Assembly: GCF_015840715.1 (NCBI RefSeq)
Contig: NZ_CP060397.1
Location: 1,598,686-1,662,685 of the forward strand
Source: Synechococcus sp. CBW1004
GTDB lineage: Bacteria > Cyanobacteriota > Cyanobacteriia > PCC-6307 > Cyanobiaceae
Direction: 5' to 3'
DNA: 64,000 bases
Under the pieces are notes generated by a model. The model searched no databases, was not told where the DNA came from, and saw nothing but the letters and a program-made list of their open reading frames with translations. This document shows, in pieces, positions 11,508 through 22,674 of the stretch (position 1 is its first letter; the number at the start of each line of letters is the position of its first letter). The translations under genes were made by a program, and so were the position numbers.

Positions 11508-12206
11508 GTGCATCTGCTGATCGTCGCCGCCGGCAGCGGCCGCCGCATGGGTGCGGCCGCCAACAAGCTGCTGCTGCCGCTGCTGGGCCGCCCCGTGCTG
11601 GCCTGGACCCTGGAAGCCGCCCTGGCCAGCGAGGCGATCCGCTGGATCGGCATCGTCGGCCAGCCCGTGGATGAACAGGCGGTGGCGGCGATCGTGGCGG
11701 CCTCCGGTGCCGACAGGCCTGTGCAGTGGATCCTCGGCGGAGAAACGCGCCAGGAGTCGGTGCGCCGCGGTCTGGCAGCCCTGCCGGCACAGGCCGCTGG
11801 GGTGCTGATCCACGACGGCGCACGCTGCCTGGTGGAACCCTCTCTGTTCGCGCGCTGCGCCGAGGCGGTGGCCCGGGGCGAGTCGGTGATCGCCGCCACC
11901 CCTGTGACCGACACGATCAAGCAGGTGGATGCTGACGGCAGGATCCACGCCACGCCGGATCGCCAGGGTCTGTGGGCGGCACAGACCCCCCAGGGCTTTC
12001 CGGTCGAGGCTCTCGTCGACGCCCATGCCCGGGCCGAAGCCGAAGGCTGGAGCGTCACCGACGACGCCTCCCTGTTCGAGCGGCTGGGGCTGCCGGTGCG
12101 GGTGCTGGAGGCGCCGCCGTCCAACATCAAGCTCACGACACCGATCGACCTGACCCTCGCCGAGGCGGTGCTGACGGTCCGAAACGAGATCACAGCAAGA
12201 GACTGA
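11508..12206 (+). CDS. ispD: 2-C-methyl-D-erythritol 4-phosphate cytidylyltransferase
   Basis: Third enzyme of the MEP isoprenoid pathway, making CDP-methylerythritol for carotenoids, phytol and quinone side chains. 232 residues. Starts at GTG 11508 with AGGAGA at 11493-11498. CTP-binding loop [14 protein letters not shown] at residues 7-20, then [36 protein letters not shown] and the C-terminal TDDASLFE region, all characteristic of IspD. Confidence 0.95.
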   Translation: MHLLIVAAGSGRRMGAAANKLLLPLLGRPVLAWTLEAALASEAIRWIGIVGQPVDEQAVAAIVAASGADRPVQWILGGETRQESVRRGLAALPAQAAGVLIHDGARCLVEPSLFARCAEAVARGESVIAATPVTDTIKQVDADGRIHATPDRQGLWAAQTPQGFPVEALVDAHARAEAEGWSVTDDASLFERLGLPVRVLEAPPSNIKLTTPIDLTLAEAVLTVRNEITARD

Positions 12207-12263
12207 GAAGCTCATGCCAATACAAGCACTGGCACAGAAGCGAGGCCGACCGATGCTGGCTCG

Positions 12264-13331
12264 GTGATATTACACTTCAAAATAAAGCTGCTAATGATTA
12301 GCTCACTTCCAAATCACTTCCGTCGCCAAGCAGGTGATAACCAGAATTTCACTTCTCTCTCCGGCCCATTCCGGATCCGCAAGAGCGCCGATCTGACCGC
12401 GCTCCTCTCTCTGCCGGTGCTTGCGGCATTTGCGCTGTTCGCCTCACCGGCCCGTGCCCTGCCAGCGGCCTCCCTGCAGCTGTTCCGCCTTGACGGCCAG
12501 GGGATGAAACCGATGCCTGCGGTCAGCGCTCTGCTCAACGCGACGACCCAGTCCCAGCGGCCTGCCGCCGCCACGAGCGATGTGGCACCGCAAGCCTTAA
12601 CCCCATCTCAGAGCCAGGGGCAGATTTTCGTTCCTGCTGAAGCAGCTGATCGGCAGCGGAGCGCAAGCAACCCATCCGTCCTGGCGGTTTCCACCCTCTC
12701 AACGACGACCCGCACAGGGGTCTCCCAAGACACAGCCCTGAGCCCCAGCAGGGCTGACGAGGGAGGTTCTTTGCAATTGATCGCCCAGGCCGACGGCAGC
12801 CTGTCCGATCCCAAGGTGCTGGAAGTCGACCAGGCTTTGAAGGTGGAAGTCAACCCTCAGGGAGGGCAACTGACCGCCAGCCTGGATCAGAACAGCCTCA
12901 CCCTTCGTTTCAACAAAGCGATTCCGACAGATCTCAAGGGTCCCATCACGGTTCGCTTCATCAATTCGGATGACACTCTCGGCGAGACCCAACAGCAGAT
13001 CAGTAAATACACCGTTTCGCAGGATGGTCTGGAGGTCACCCTGAGACCGGGTACCGATCTCCCAGCCGGCACCAATTTTGCCTTTCAATTCCCGAGCACC
13101 TGCGATCAGGGTCCCTGCGTCTATCCGAGCCAGCCTGTGGGCCAACCGCTCTATGTGGGCTTCAATTCGCCTCAGGTGATCGGGCCGGCAGTGCTGGCTG
13201 GGGCCGCCGCCTCCACCATCCCGACCTGGGCCGTGATCCTCGGTGTCGTCGTGGTGGGCTTCGGGGTGGCCGCCGCCAGCGGTGCCTTCAGCAGTGGCGG
13301 CGGCGGCGGCACCAATCCCAGTTCGCAATGA
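12264..13331 (+). CDS. Secreted Ig-like protein with C-terminal membrane anchor
   Basis: 355 residues from a GTG at 12264; an ATG at 12294 is equally possible. A signal-like segment (TALLSLPVLAAFALFASPARA) ends around residue 67, followed by a Ser/Thr/Ala-rich spacer, a beta-rich region (about residues 195-290) resembling SbsA/Big_5 Ig-like domains (LDQNSLTLRFNKAIPTDLKG, then VTLRPGTDLPAGTNFAFQF), and a C-terminal hydrophobic helix (TWAVILGVVVVGFGVAAASG) capped by a Gly run. The first 100 bases and those upstream are markedly richer in A/T than the surroundings. Probably periplasmic or surface exposed; function unknown. Confidence 0.7.
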   Translation: MILHFKIKLLMISSLPNHFRRQAGDNQNFTSLSGPFRIRKSADLTALLSLPVLAAFALFASPARALPAASLQLFRLDGQGMKPMPAVSALLNATTQSQRPAAATSDVAPQALTPSQSQGQIFVPAEAADRQRSASNPSVLAVSTLSTTTRTGVSQDTALSPSRADEGGSLQLIAQADGSLSDPKVLEVDQALKVEVNPQGGQLTASLDQNSLTLRFNKAIPTDLKGPITVRFINSDDTLGETQQQISKYTVSQDGLEVTLRPGTDLPAGTNFAFQFPSTCDQGPCVYPSQPVGQPLYVGFNSPQVIGPAVLAGAAASTIPTWAVILGVVVVGFGVAAASGAFSSGGGGGTNPSSQ

Positions 13332-13441
13332 TCGTGGGCCGGCACACCTGATCCCTTCGTTGTCAGCCCCGTTGCCATCGGGGCCATGGAGGTTCTCCAC
13401 AGGAGCTGCCGATGACGATCTCGGGTGACCTCACGGCTGCA

Positions 13442-14353
13442 TCAGCTCAGCAAGGACAGCACGCCCCGGTCTCCGTCGAGGCATGCCGGCACGGCAAGCG
13501 GCAGAGCCGCATTTCCCGGGGTATGGCCCACCGGCAGCCCCGCCACGACAGGGATACCCAGATCGCTGCTGCGTTCGCGCAGCACCTGCTCGAGGCTGAA
13601 GCGGCGTTCAGCGGGCCGATCGTCCTCCGGGTCATCACAACCGCTGAAGCTGCCGAAGGCCAGACCCGCCAGCTGCTGCAGAGCACCGCAGAGACGCCAA
13701 TGGGTGAGCATGCGCTCGATCCGGTATGGAGCCTCGCCCACGTCCTCAAGCACCAGGATCGCCCCGGCCAGCGGCGGCAGATGGGGCGTTCCGAGCAGAT
13801 GGGTCGCCACCGTGAGGTTGGCCACCAGCAGCGGACCCTCGGCGACTCCACCGCACCAGCTCTCGCCCTGCAGCGGCGGCAGTGGCTCGCCGAACAGCAG
13901 CGCCCGCAGCCGCTCCTGACTCCACTCCGGTTCAGCGGCCAGGGTGGTGAGCAGCGGACCGTGGACGCCGCCACCGCGGCCCTGGGCGACGCGGTCGAAC
14001 AGCAGCGAGGTGACATCGGAGAAGCCCAGCAGCCAGTTCGCCTCGGCCGGCGGCCGCCGCTCCAGCAGGCGGGCCGCTCCCCAGCCGCCGCGCACGCAGG
14101 CCAGCAGGGCCGGTGGCTCCGATCCGGACGGGCTCAGATCAGCCAGTCGCTCGCGGTCTTGCCCCGCCAGATAGCCCCAGCGGCGCTCCAGCAGGGCCTC
14201 GGGGTCCCCGTCGGTCTCCAGCCCCCAGGAGCGCAGCAGCTCCAGACCCGCCAGCAGCGCCTCACCGCTCTGCAGGGCGGAGCTGGCGGCCACGAGCCCG
14301 ACGCGGTCGCCGCGTCGCAGGGGGCTGGGCAGGGGCAGCAGCGGAGCGTTCAC
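13442..14353 (-). CDS. LD-carboxypeptidase (S66 family, LdcA/MccF-like)
   Basis: Serine peptidase of family S66, which trims murein tetrapeptides during wall recycling; relatives cleave microcin C. 303 residues from GTG 14353, overlapping the ubiA stop by four bases (GTGA). Visible motifs: RGDRVGLVAASSAL start, ACVRGGWGAARLL, nucleophile Ser in LLGFSDVTSLL, Glu in ILVLEDVGEAPYRIERML and His in GLPVGHTPGNAALPL. The frame opens further upstream inside ubiA but without family sequence. Confidence 0.88.
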   Translation of the reverse strand: MNAPLLPLPSPLRRGDRVGLVAASSALQSGEALLAGLELLRSWGLETDGDPEALLERRWGYLAGQDRERLADLSPSGSEPPALLACVRGGWGAARLLERRPPAEANWLLGFSDVTSLLFDRVAQGRGGGVHGPLLTTLAAEPEWSQERLRALLFGEPLPPLQGESWCGGVAEGPLLVANLTVATHLLGTPHLPPLAGAILVLEDVGEAPYRIERMLTHWRLCGALQQLAGLAFGSFSGCDDPEDDRPAERRFSLEQVLRERSSDLGIPVVAGLPVGHTPGNAALPLAVPACLDGDRGVLSLLS

Positions 14354-15258
14354 AACTGAGGGAGGATCAGGGCCAGCAGCAACAGGGCCCCCAGCCGCAC
14401 CTGGTTGGCGAAGTGGCGGCCGTAGGCGCTGCGGGGCAGATCGGAACGGTGCAGCTGCCAGGCCTCCCACTGCATCGCCAGCGCGGCCAGGGCCCAGGGC
14501 AGCCAGAACGCCGGCGTGGCGACCTGGCGCAGCAGGGCCGCCCCAGCCAGGGCCGCCACCGTGACGCCATAGGAGAGCGCCACCGCCAGAGGCGCCTGGT
14601 CGCCGAGGCTCAGGGCACTGCTGCGCACGCCGACGCGCCGGTCGTCGTCCCGGTCGGCCATGGCGTAGACGGTGTCGAAGCCGAAGGTCCAGCTCAGGAC
14701 CGCCAGCCAGGTGAGCGCCAGCGGCAGGCCCTGCAGGGTGCCGCTGGCCGCCGCCCAGGGGATCAGCACCGCGAACCCCCAGCAGAGGGCCAGCACCAGC
14801 TGGGGATAGGGGAACCAGCGCTTGGCCGAGGGATAGAGCAGCACCGGCGGCAGAGCCGCCACGGCCAGCGCCAGGCAGAGCCCCAGGTGGGCCGGAGGCA
14901 GCGCCAGCACCACCAGCAACGCCGCCAGCAGGCAGAGCAGCATCAGGATCCAGGCGGTGCCCACGGCCACCCGGCCATCGGCCAAGGGACGGCTGCGGGT
15001 GCGCTCCACGAGCGGATCGATGCGGCGGTCCCAGAGATCATTGGCGATGCAGCCGGCGGCGCTGACCGCCAGGCCTCCCAGCACGATCCAGCCCACGAGG
15101 GCTGCCGGCGGCGGCGACTGGGGCTGCAGCCACAGGGCCCAGCCCGCCGGGATCAGCAGGATCAGACGACCGCTGGGCTTGTGCCAGCGCACCAGTTCCA
15201 GCCAGGCGAGCGGGCCGCCCTCGCGCCTGGCCGGGCGCCCATCGCCGCTGTCCGTCAT
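14350..15258 (-). CDS. ubiA: 4-hydroxybenzoate polyprenyltransferase (plastoquinone synthesis)
   Basis: Membrane enzyme attaching the solanesyl chain to 4-hydroxybenzoate, the route to plastoquinone in cyanobacteria. 302 residues with eight or nine hydrophobic segments. Both Asp-rich motifs are present: NDLWDRRID near residue 75 and YAMADRDDDRRVGVRSSAL near residue 200. It overlaps the downstream LD-carboxypeptidase by four bases, so the two are probably co-translated. It is divergent from ppx across about 250 bases. Confidence 0.92.
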   Translation of the reverse strand: MTDSGDGRPARREGGPLAWLELVRWHKPSGRLILLIPAGWALWLQPQSPPPAALVGWIVLGGLAVSAAGCIANDLWDRRIDPLVERTRSRPLADGRVAVGTAWILMLLCLLAALLVVLALPPAHLGLCLALAVAALPPVLLYPSAKRWFPYPQLVLALCWGFAVLIPWAAASGTLQGLPLALTWLAVLSWTFGFDTVYAMADRDDDRRVGVRSSALSLGDQAPLAVALSYGVTVAALAGAALLRQVATPAFWLPWALAALAMQWEAWQLHRSDLPRSAYGRHFANQVRLGALLLLALILPQL

Positions 15259-15506
15259 GCGCTGCTGGAGCTTCTGCGCAGGCTAGGGGCCGGCCGGACA
15301 GGCGCCGAACCCGGGCTGGGCCGGGTTCCATCGACCGGTCTGCGGGTCGGTGGGGTTGGCGCCGGCCCAGGGCAGCTCAGCAGGGAACGGGATCGTCCCG
15401 AGGCGGAGCCGTGGCACGCCGGAGCCGTTGTCGTGGCACCTGGCGCCGGCGCCTCCCTGCCGACGGCAGCGGTGGCAAAGTGGCGCCGCCTGGCCAGCGA
15501 GCCCCC

Positions 15507-17240
15507 ATGGACCCGACGCCCATGGATTCCACGCCAAAGGATCCCCCGCCAAAGGATTCCAGGCCCGAGGATCCGTCCGCCCAGGCGGTGCGCTCCGGCG
15601 GTGAACGGCGGGTGGCGGCGATCGACATCGGCACCAACTCGATCCACCTGCTGATCGCGGCGATCGATCCTGGGCTGCATTCCTTCCGCGTGCTGCTGGC
15701 GGAGAAATCCACCACCCGGCTGGGCGAGCGCGATCCGGAGACCGGTGACCTGAGTGCCGAGGCGATCGAACGGGGCTTCCGCACCCTGCGTCACTGCCGC
15801 GATCTGGCGCTCAGCCACGGCGTGGAACAGATCGTCACCGCGGCCACCAGCGCCGTGCGCGAAGCGCCCAATGGGCGCGATTTCCTGCTGGCCCTGCAGG
15901 AGCAGCTGGACCTGGAGGTCGATCTGGTCAGCGGCCCGGAGGAGGCGCGCCTGATCTACCTGGGCGTGGTCTCCGGCATGGCCTTCGGGGAGACGCCCCA
16001 CTGGATCCTCGACATCGGCGGCGGTTCCACCGAACTGGTGCTCGCCGACGGCCGCGATGGCCGCGCCTTCACCAGCACCCGCATCGGGGCGGTGCGCCTG
16101 CAGCGGGAGTTCTGCCAGCAGGATCCGCTGCCGGCCGAGCGGCGGCGCTTCCTGAAGGCCTACATCCAGGGCGCCCTCGATCCGGCGGTGGCGGAGGTGC
16201 GATCCGCCCTGCGCCCGGGAGAGTCTCCGGTGATGGTGGGCACCAGCGGCACCGCGATGGCCCTGGCGGCCCTGGCGGCCGCCGACGACGGCAAACCGCC
16301 CCTCAGGCTCGGCGGCTACCGCCTCAGCCGGGAGCGCATCCACCAGCTGGTGGAGCGCCTGGTGCTGCTCACCCCCGAACAACGCCGCGCCCTGACCGCG
16401 ATCAACGACCGGCGGGCCGAGATCATCGTGCCCGGTGCCCTGATCCTCCAGACCGCCATGGAGATGCTCGGGGCGCGCGAGCTGGTGGTCTGCGACCGGG
16501 CCCTGCGCGAGGGCCTGATCGTGGACTGGATGCTGCGCAACGACCTGCTGGGTGATCGCTTCGCCTTCCAGAGCACGATCCGCGAGCGAAGCGTGCGCCA
16601 TCTGGCCCGCATCTACGGGGTGGATCAGGCCCGCGCCGATCGGGTCTCCAGCCTGGCCCTGAGCCTCTACGACCAGAGCCGGGGCCTGCTGCACCACGAC
16701 GACGGCAGCGGCCGCCTGCTGCTCTGGGCCGCCGCCCAGCTGCACGCCTGCGGCAAGCACATCAACAGCGCCGCTTATCACAAGCACACCTGGTATCTGA
16801 TCCGCCACGGCGAGCTGCTCGGCTACTCCGAGCTGGAGCACCTGATGGTGGCCGCCATCGCCCGCTACCACCGCCGCGGCCTGCCGAAGAAACGCCACGA
16901 GTCGTGGCAGCTGATCGAGGGGCGGGAGGAGAAGCGCACCGTGGCCAACCTGGCACTGCTGCTGCGTCTGGCGGCCGCCCTCGACCGGCGCCCGGCAGCG
17001 GTCCTCGATCGCGTCAGCCTGGACGCCGTGGGAGCCCGCAACGACGCCAGCGGTCTGCGCATCGTGCTGCATCCGGTGGCGGACTCAGCCGAACAGCCCA
17101 CCACGGACCTCAGCCTGGAATGCTGGAGTCTGCGCTCCTGCACCGATGCCGTGCGCGAAGCCACCGGCCTCAGTCTCGAGGTGGCTTCCGCTGCGGAACT
17201 CAGCGGTCAGCCGGCAGCGAACGCCAGCGCACGTCGCTGA
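15507..17240 (+). CDS. ppx: Exopolyphosphatase / GppA-type phosphatase
   Basis: Hydrolyses inorganic polyphosphate or pppGpp; actin-fold ATPase-like N-terminal domain plus HD-type C-terminal region. 577 residues from ATG 15507. Motifs: AAIDIGTNSIHLLIA around residue 40, LDIGGGSTELVLADG, VMVGTSGTAMAL, and C-terminal HHDDGSGRLLLWAAAQLHACG with YHKHTWYLI. The first 33 residues are a Pro/Asp/Lys repeat (units such as STPKDPPPKD) encoded by an approximately 15-base tandem repeat; a start at ATG 15522 is also possible. The 3' end overlaps the convergent RodZ-like gene by 41 bases. Confidence 0.93.
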   Translation: MDPTPMDSTPKDPPPKDSRPEDPSAQAVRSGGERRVAAIDIGTNSIHLLIAAIDPGLHSFRVLLAEKSTTRLGERDPETGDLSAEAIERGFRTLRHCRDLALSHGVEQIVTAATSAVREAPNGRDFLLALQEQLDLEVDLVSGPEEARLIYLGVVSGMAFGETPHWILDIGGGSTELVLADGRDGRAFTSTRIGAVRLQREFCQQDPLPAERRRFLKAYIQGALDPAVAEVRSALRPGESPVMVGTSGTAMALAALAAADDGKPPLRLGGYRLSRERIHQLVERLVLLTPEQRRALTAINDRRAEIIVPGALILQTAMEMLGARELVVCDRALREGLIVDWMLRNDLLGDRFAFQSTIRERSVRHLARIYGVDQARADRVSSLALSLYDQSRGLLHHDDGSGRLLLWAAAQLHACGKHINSAAYHKHTWYLIRHGELLGYSELEHLMVAAIARYHRRGLPKKRHESWQLIEGREEKRTVANLALLLRLAAALDRRPAAVLDRVSLDAVGARNDASGLRIVLHPVADSAEQPTTDLSLECWSLRSCTDAVREATGLSLEVASAAELSGQPAANASARR

Positions 17241-18075
17241 TCGGGCCGAGCACGCGGGCCGGTTCGGAGCCGACGCGGCTGGTCACCAGATCAGGGCGTC
17301 CCGCCAGCACCTCGAGGCCGTCGGCGAGCGGAAACACACGAGCCCCCTGCAACAGGCCACGGAATGCGGTGCTGCCATCCGGGCGACGCACCTCGACCCA
17401 ACTGGGTTCGCGGCTGGCGAGAACCACGGTGCCCGCTTTGGCAACGGGCTCAGCGGTGCCGCCGGGGCTGGCCGAAAGGCCCTCCGCCGTTGGGATCACC
17501 GCCCTGTCGCCTCCGCGCTCACCAGAGGCCGCAGGCAGAGCCGTTGCGCCGGGGGCAGGTGCTGCAGCAGGCTGATCCGAGCGTGCCGGAACCACCGCCG
17601 TGCGCAGCCGCCAGCCGACCCCGACGGCCGCCAGCAGCAACACAACCGCAGCGGCCCACCACCAGGGCCGGACGGACGGACGGACCCGAGGGGCGGAAGC
17701 GGCCGAGGTGCTGGGCGCCGCAGGCGCAGGGGAGGGCCGCAGGGGCGCACCCGACGCCGCATCCAGATCACCGGAGGCACGCAGGGCCTGCAGTTCAGGC
17801 CCGATATCCAGCTGCAGGGCCCCGGCGACACGCCGCGCCTGGGCGATCACGAACACGGGCTCCGGCAACCGCGAACGATCTCCCGCTTCCAGAGCCTCCA
17901 GCTGCTCGACACCGATGCGCAGCCGATCGGCCAGCACCGATGCCTCCTGGCCGCTGGCCTCCCGGGCCTGACGCAGGCGACCTCCCAGGGCCACCAGTGC
18001 CTTTGTACCGCTGGCGGCAGGGGAACGACCCTCAACGGCCGCTGCGGCCTTCCCATTGGCGGAGGCGAACGACAC
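17200..18075 (-). CDS. RodZ-like HTH membrane protein (DUF4115)
   Basis: 291 residues. N-terminal Xre-type helix-turn-helix (LGGRLRQAREASGQEASVLA, then LRIGVEQLEALEAGDRSRLPEPVF) as in RodZ, a Pro/Ala linker, one transmembrane helix (PWWWAAAVVLLLAAVGVGW), another linker, and a C-terminal beta domain ending LGPISDVRWRSL that matches the DUF4115 layout (VLASREPSWVEVRRPDGSTAF). RodZ proteins connect MreB to the membrane in cell shape control; here no mre genes are adjacent, so the role is inferred from architecture. Confidence 0.83.
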   Translation of the reverse strand: MSFASANGKAAAAVEGRSPAASGTKALVALGGRLRQAREASGQEASVLADRLRIGVEQLEALEAGDRSRLPEPVFVIAQARRVAGALQLDIGPELQALRASGDLDAASGAPLRPSPAPAAPSTSAASAPRVRPSVRPWWWAAAVVLLLAAVGVGWRLRTAVVPARSDQPAAAPAPGATALPAASGERGGDRAVIPTAEGLSASPGGTAEPVAKAGTVVLASREPSWVEVRRPDGSTAFRGLLQGARVFPLADGLEVLAGRPDLVTSRVGSEPARVLGPISDVRWRSLPADR

Positions 18076-18138
18076 AGTCGGAGAGGGGAGAGGGTGTCGG
18101 CAGTATGGCCAGTCCGCCCGAACGGGGCCAGCGCGCAG

Positions 18139-18348
18139 TCAGCGGCGGCTGAGCAGGATCGGCAGGGCCATCAGCAGCAGGGTCAGCCCGATGCGCAGCA
18201 GCGGAGCCGAGACCAGGAACGGCAGCACCAGCAGGGCGAAGCCGCTGAGCAGGGCCGGCGGCGAGGACTGGCGGCGGCCATAGACCAGGTAGCCACTGGC
18301 GATCGAGCTGATCAGCAGGGACAGCAGCAGCTCAGTGGTCGAAGGCAC
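18139..18348 (-). CDS. Small two-helix membrane protein, unknown
   Basis: 69 residues, almost entirely hydrophobic: LLLSLLISSIASGYLVYGRR, a short polar turn, then two more hydrophobic stretches ending PILLSRR. It sits between thiD and the RodZ-like gene on the same strand (36 and 63 bases), so it is probably in the same transcript. No family recognised. Confidence 0.6.
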   Translation of the reverse strand: MPSTTELLLSLLISSIASGYLVYGRRQSSPPALLSGFALLVLPFLVSAPLLRIGLTLLLMALPILLSRR

Positions 18349-18384
18349 AACGGGGCCACAAGGAAACGGACAGAAACACGCCGA

Positions 18385-19176
<792 letters not shown>

Positions 19177-19397
19177 GGAGGGGCGCGTCAGAAGGCCAGG
19201 GTGCGATCGAGCTGCTGAGCCCAGGAGGCAGGAACCCCCGTGGGGGACGAAGCCGTTGCATCCCGCTTCAGCGTGGCCCCAGCGGCCGCCGGTGTTGCAT
19301 CGGGGTGACGGCGATCTCGCCAGGCATGCCCAGATAGGGGTCAACCACCCAGGTGCCTGGCAGGCTGCCCAGCACGACGCGCGGATCCCGAGTCCTG

Positions 19398-21428
19398 ATG
19401 GAGCCCAACGAGCAGCAGCTGGCACTCCTCGGCGCCCTGGAGGCCCTGGGGGGCTCCGCCGGCAACGGCAGGCTGCGCGAGCTGCTGGGCTGGGATGAGC
19501 CCACCTATGAGGCGGTGAAGGGGCCCCTCGTGGCCTCCGGCCAGCTGGTGCCAGGTCGCGGTCGCGGGGGATCGGTAAGCCTGGGCAACGGGAATGAGCA
19601 GCCGCCTCCGGCTCGATCGACATCCGTGAACGGCAGTCGGGGTCCATCAGCCCCGCAAGCGGCTCCTCCCCCTGGCCCCCAGCCCACCGGCAGACAGAAC
19701 CTCTCGGCCTTCATCTGGGGCGTCGCCGACCTTCTGCGGGGCGACTACAAGCAGAGCGACTTCGGCAAGGTGATCCTGCCGTTCACGGTGCTGCGCCGGC
19801 TCGACTGCGTGCTGGAGCCCACCAAGGAGGCGGTGCTGGCCGAGAAGGAGCTGCGCGAGAGCCAGGGCCTGGATCCCGAGCCGTTCCTGCTGCGGGTGGC
19901 GGGGCAGGCCTTCTGCAACACCTCGGCCCTGAGCATGAAGCGGCTGATGGGCGATCAGGACAACATCGGCGAGAACCTGCGCAGCTATATCCAGGCCTTC
20001 ACGCCGGAGGTGCGTGACATCTTCGAGAGCTTCGAGTTCCACCTGCAGGTGGACCGGCTGGAGAAGGCGGGGCTGCTCTACATGGTGAGCGAGCGCTTCG
20101 CCCAGATCGACCTGCACCCGGAGACGGTGAGCAACGCCGAGATGGGCCTGGTGTTCGAGGAGCTGATCCGCAGGTTTGCTGAACTCTCCAACGAAACGGC
20201 AGGGGAACACTTCACGCCGCGCGAGGTGATCCGTCTGATGGTGAACCTGCTGTTCATCGAAGAAGACGCGGCGCTCACCCAGCCCGGCATCGTGCGCAGC
20301 CTTTACGACCCCACGGCGGGCACCGGCGGCATGTTGAGCGTGGCCGAAGAGCACCTGGTGGGCATGAATCCCTCAGCCCGGCTGGTGCTGAGCGGCCAGG
20401 AGCTCAACCCCGAGAGCTACGCGATCTGCAAGGCCGACATGCTGATCAAGGGGCAGAACATCAAGAACATCCGCTTTGGTAACACGCTCTCGGACGATCA
20501 GCTGGGCGATCAGAAGTACGACTACATGCTCTCCAACCCACCCTTCGGCGTGGAGTGGAAGAAGATGCAGAAGGAGGTGCAGCGCGAAGCCGACACCCTC
20601 GGCTATGCGGGCCGTTTTGGCCCTGGCCTGCCCCGCGTGAGCGATGGGTCATTGCTGTTCCTGCTGCATCTGATCAGCAAGATGCGACCCGCCAAGGATG
20701 GCGGCAGTCGCTTCGGGATTGTGCTGAACGGCTCTCCCCTGTTCACAGGCGGGGCGGGCTCCGGCGAAAGCGAGATCCGCCGTTATGTGCTGGAGAACGA
20801 TCTGGTGGAGGCGATCATCGGCCTGCCCACCGATATGTTCTACAACACGGGCATCAGCACCTACATCTGGATTCTCAGCAACCGCAAACCGGCAGAGCGC
20901 AAGGGCAAGGTGCAGCTGATCGATGCCAGCAGCTTCTGGCAGAAGATGCGCAAGAGCCTGGGCAGCAAGCGCAAGGAGCTGAGCCCCGAGCACATCGATG
21001 CGATCACACGCCTGTTCGGCAACTTTGAGGAAGCCGAGCAGGACGGCAAGCCGATCAGCAGGATCTTCCGCAACGAAGACTTCGGCTACCGCACGATCAC
21101 AGTGGAACGCCCGCTGCGTGATGAAGCCGGCAACGTGGTGCTCGGCCAGCGCGGCAAGGCCAAGGGCCAGCCCCAGGCCGACAGCAGCCTGCGCGACACC
21201 GAGAACGTGCCGCTCTGCGAAGACGTGCAGACCTACTTCGAGCGGGAGGTACTGCCCCACGTGAGTGATGCCTGGATCGATCACGACAAGACCAAAGTGG
21301 GCTATGAGATCCCTTTCAACCGCCACTTCTATGTGTTCACGCCACCCAGACCACTTGAGGTGATTGATGCCGAGCTAAAGCAAGTGACAGATCGGATTCT
21401 GGCGATGATCGGAGGGCTGTCGGCATGA
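19398..21428 (+). CDS. hsdM: Type I restriction-modification methyltransferase subunit HsdM
   Basis: Adenine N6-methyltransferase subunit of a type I R-M complex (HsdM2S for modification). 676 residues from ATG 19398. SAM-binding motif [13 protein letters not shown] around residue 304 and catalytic NPPFG near residue 380; the N-terminal HsdM helical domain begins about residue 98 ([20 protein letters not shown]). Ahead of it sits an extra 60-residue segment that reads as a winged helix ([20 protein letters not shown], then [20 protein letters not shown]) and a Pro-rich linker. The stop overlaps the hsdS start by four bases (ATGA). The methylase itself looks intact. Confidence 0.95.
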   Translation: MEPNEQQLALLGALEALGGSAGNGRLRELLGWDEPTYEAVKGPLVASGQLVPGRGRGGSVSLGNGNEQPPPARSTSVNGSRGPSAPQAAPPPGPQPTGRQNLSAFIWGVADLLRGDYKQSDFGKVILPFTVLRRLDCVLEPTKEAVLAEKELRESQGLDPEPFLLRVAGQAFCNTSALSMKRLMGDQDNIGENLRSYIQAFTPEVRDIFESFEFHLQVDRLEKAGLLYMVSERFAQIDLHPETVSNAEMGLVFEELIRRFAELSNETAGEHFTPREVIRLMVNLLFIEEDAALTQPGIVRSLYDPTAGTGGMLSVAEEHLVGMNPSARLVLSGQELNPESYAICKADMLIKGQNIKNIRFGNTLSDDQLGDQKYDYMLSNPPFGVEWKKMQKEVQREADTLGYAGRFGPGLPRVSDGSLLFLLHLISKMRPAKDGGSRFGIVLNGSPLFTGGAGSGESEIRRYVLENDLVEAIIGLPTDMFYNTGISTYIWILSNRKPAERKGKVQLIDASSFWQKMRKSLGSKRKELSPEHIDAITRLFGNFEEAEQDGKPISRIFRNEDFGYRTITVERPLRDEAGNVVLGQRGKAKGQPQADSSLRDTENVPLCEDVQTYFEREVLPHVSDAWIDHDKTKVGYEIPFNRHFYVFTPPRPLEVIDAELKQVTDRILAMIGGLSA

Positions 21429-22657
21429 GCTTTCCCCGTTACACGGCCTGCAAAGACAGCGGCGTGGAATGGTTGGGGAAGGTGCCGGAATATTGGGAGG
21501 GCCTTAGGCTTCGATTTGCAGCCACCCTGAATCCATCCAAACAGGAGGCAAGATCGTATGCGGATGATGATCTTGTCACCTTCCTTCCGATGGAGGCGAT
21601 TGGCGAGGATGGAAGCCTCAACCTTGAACAGGTGAAGGAGGTTGGCGAATGCCTGAATGGCTACACCTACTTCAAGGAAGGTGATGTATGCATTGCCAAA
21701 ATTACCCCATGCTTTGAAAACGGGAAAGGGGCCATTCTCCGAGGATTGAAGGGAGGCATCGGATTCGGAACAACGGAGCTGATCGTCGCTCGGCCAACAA
21801 CACATCTCTTATTGGCTAAGTTCCTTGACTATCTTTTTAGGTCCAATCCCTTCAGATCCCTTGGTGAAGCGGCGATGTATGGGGCTGGCGGCCAAAAGCG
21901 GGTTCCAGAAGCCTTTGTCCGTGATTTCAGATCATTCATTCCCCCGCTTACCGAGCAGCAACAAATAATCAGCTTCCTCGACTGCGAAACCGCCAAGATC
22001 GATGCCCTGATCGCCGAGCAGCAACGCCTGATCGAGCTGCTGCAGGAAAAGCGCCAGACCGTGATCTCCCATGCCGTTACCAAGGGGCTGAATCCAGATG
22101 CGCCGATGAAGGATTCGGGGGTGGAGTGGCTGGGGGAGGTGCCTGAGCATTGGAGGGTAAGAAAGCTATCTCAGCTATGCAAGGAAATTGGAAGCGGGAC
22201 CACGCCAAAAAGTGATATGCCTGAATTCTACGAGGATGGGGCAGTTCCATGGGTGGTCACGGGTGATCTGAACGACTCCGTTTTGGTGGCTTGTTCGAAT
22301 CATGTCACCGAAGCAGCAGTCCATCAACATTCGGCCTTAAAATTGCATGTGGTGGGCTCAGTGGTTGTGGCGATGTACGGTGCCACAATTGGCAAGGCAG
22401 CAATCCTTGGAGTAGAGGCGACGGTCAATCAGGCTTGCTGTGTTCTTCCTCCTGGCACAGAAATCATCGGCGAGTTCTTGCTGCTCTTTATCTTGGCAGC
22501 CCGGAGTCATCTGCTTTCCTTGGCAACGGGTGGTGGCCAGCCGAATATCAATCAAGAGATAGTTCGATCTCTCAGGCTTCCTCTGCCTCCGCTTGCAGAG
22601 CAGCATGCAATCGTCCAGAAAGTTGAGGCCAGTCTTCAGTCTCTTGATTCAGCTGCT

Positions 22658-22663
22658 TCCTTG
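22658..22663 (+). repeat. Target-site duplication, left copy
   Basis: TCCTTG directly before the left IS end. It is repeated at 24382-24387 directly after the right IS end. Joining the flanks with one copy restores an open hsdS frame, so this is the duplicated target. Confidence 0.88.
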
Positions 22664-22674
22664 GGGCTTCCTGA
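22664..22674 (+). repeat. IS left terminal inverted repeat
   Basis: GGGCTTCCTGA, exact inverted match to 24371-24381. Beyond 11 bases the two ends match only partly. Confidence 0.88.

Noticed and set aside
15255..17072. 605-codon open frame opposite ppx
   Set aside because: Shadow of ppx; no domains visible.
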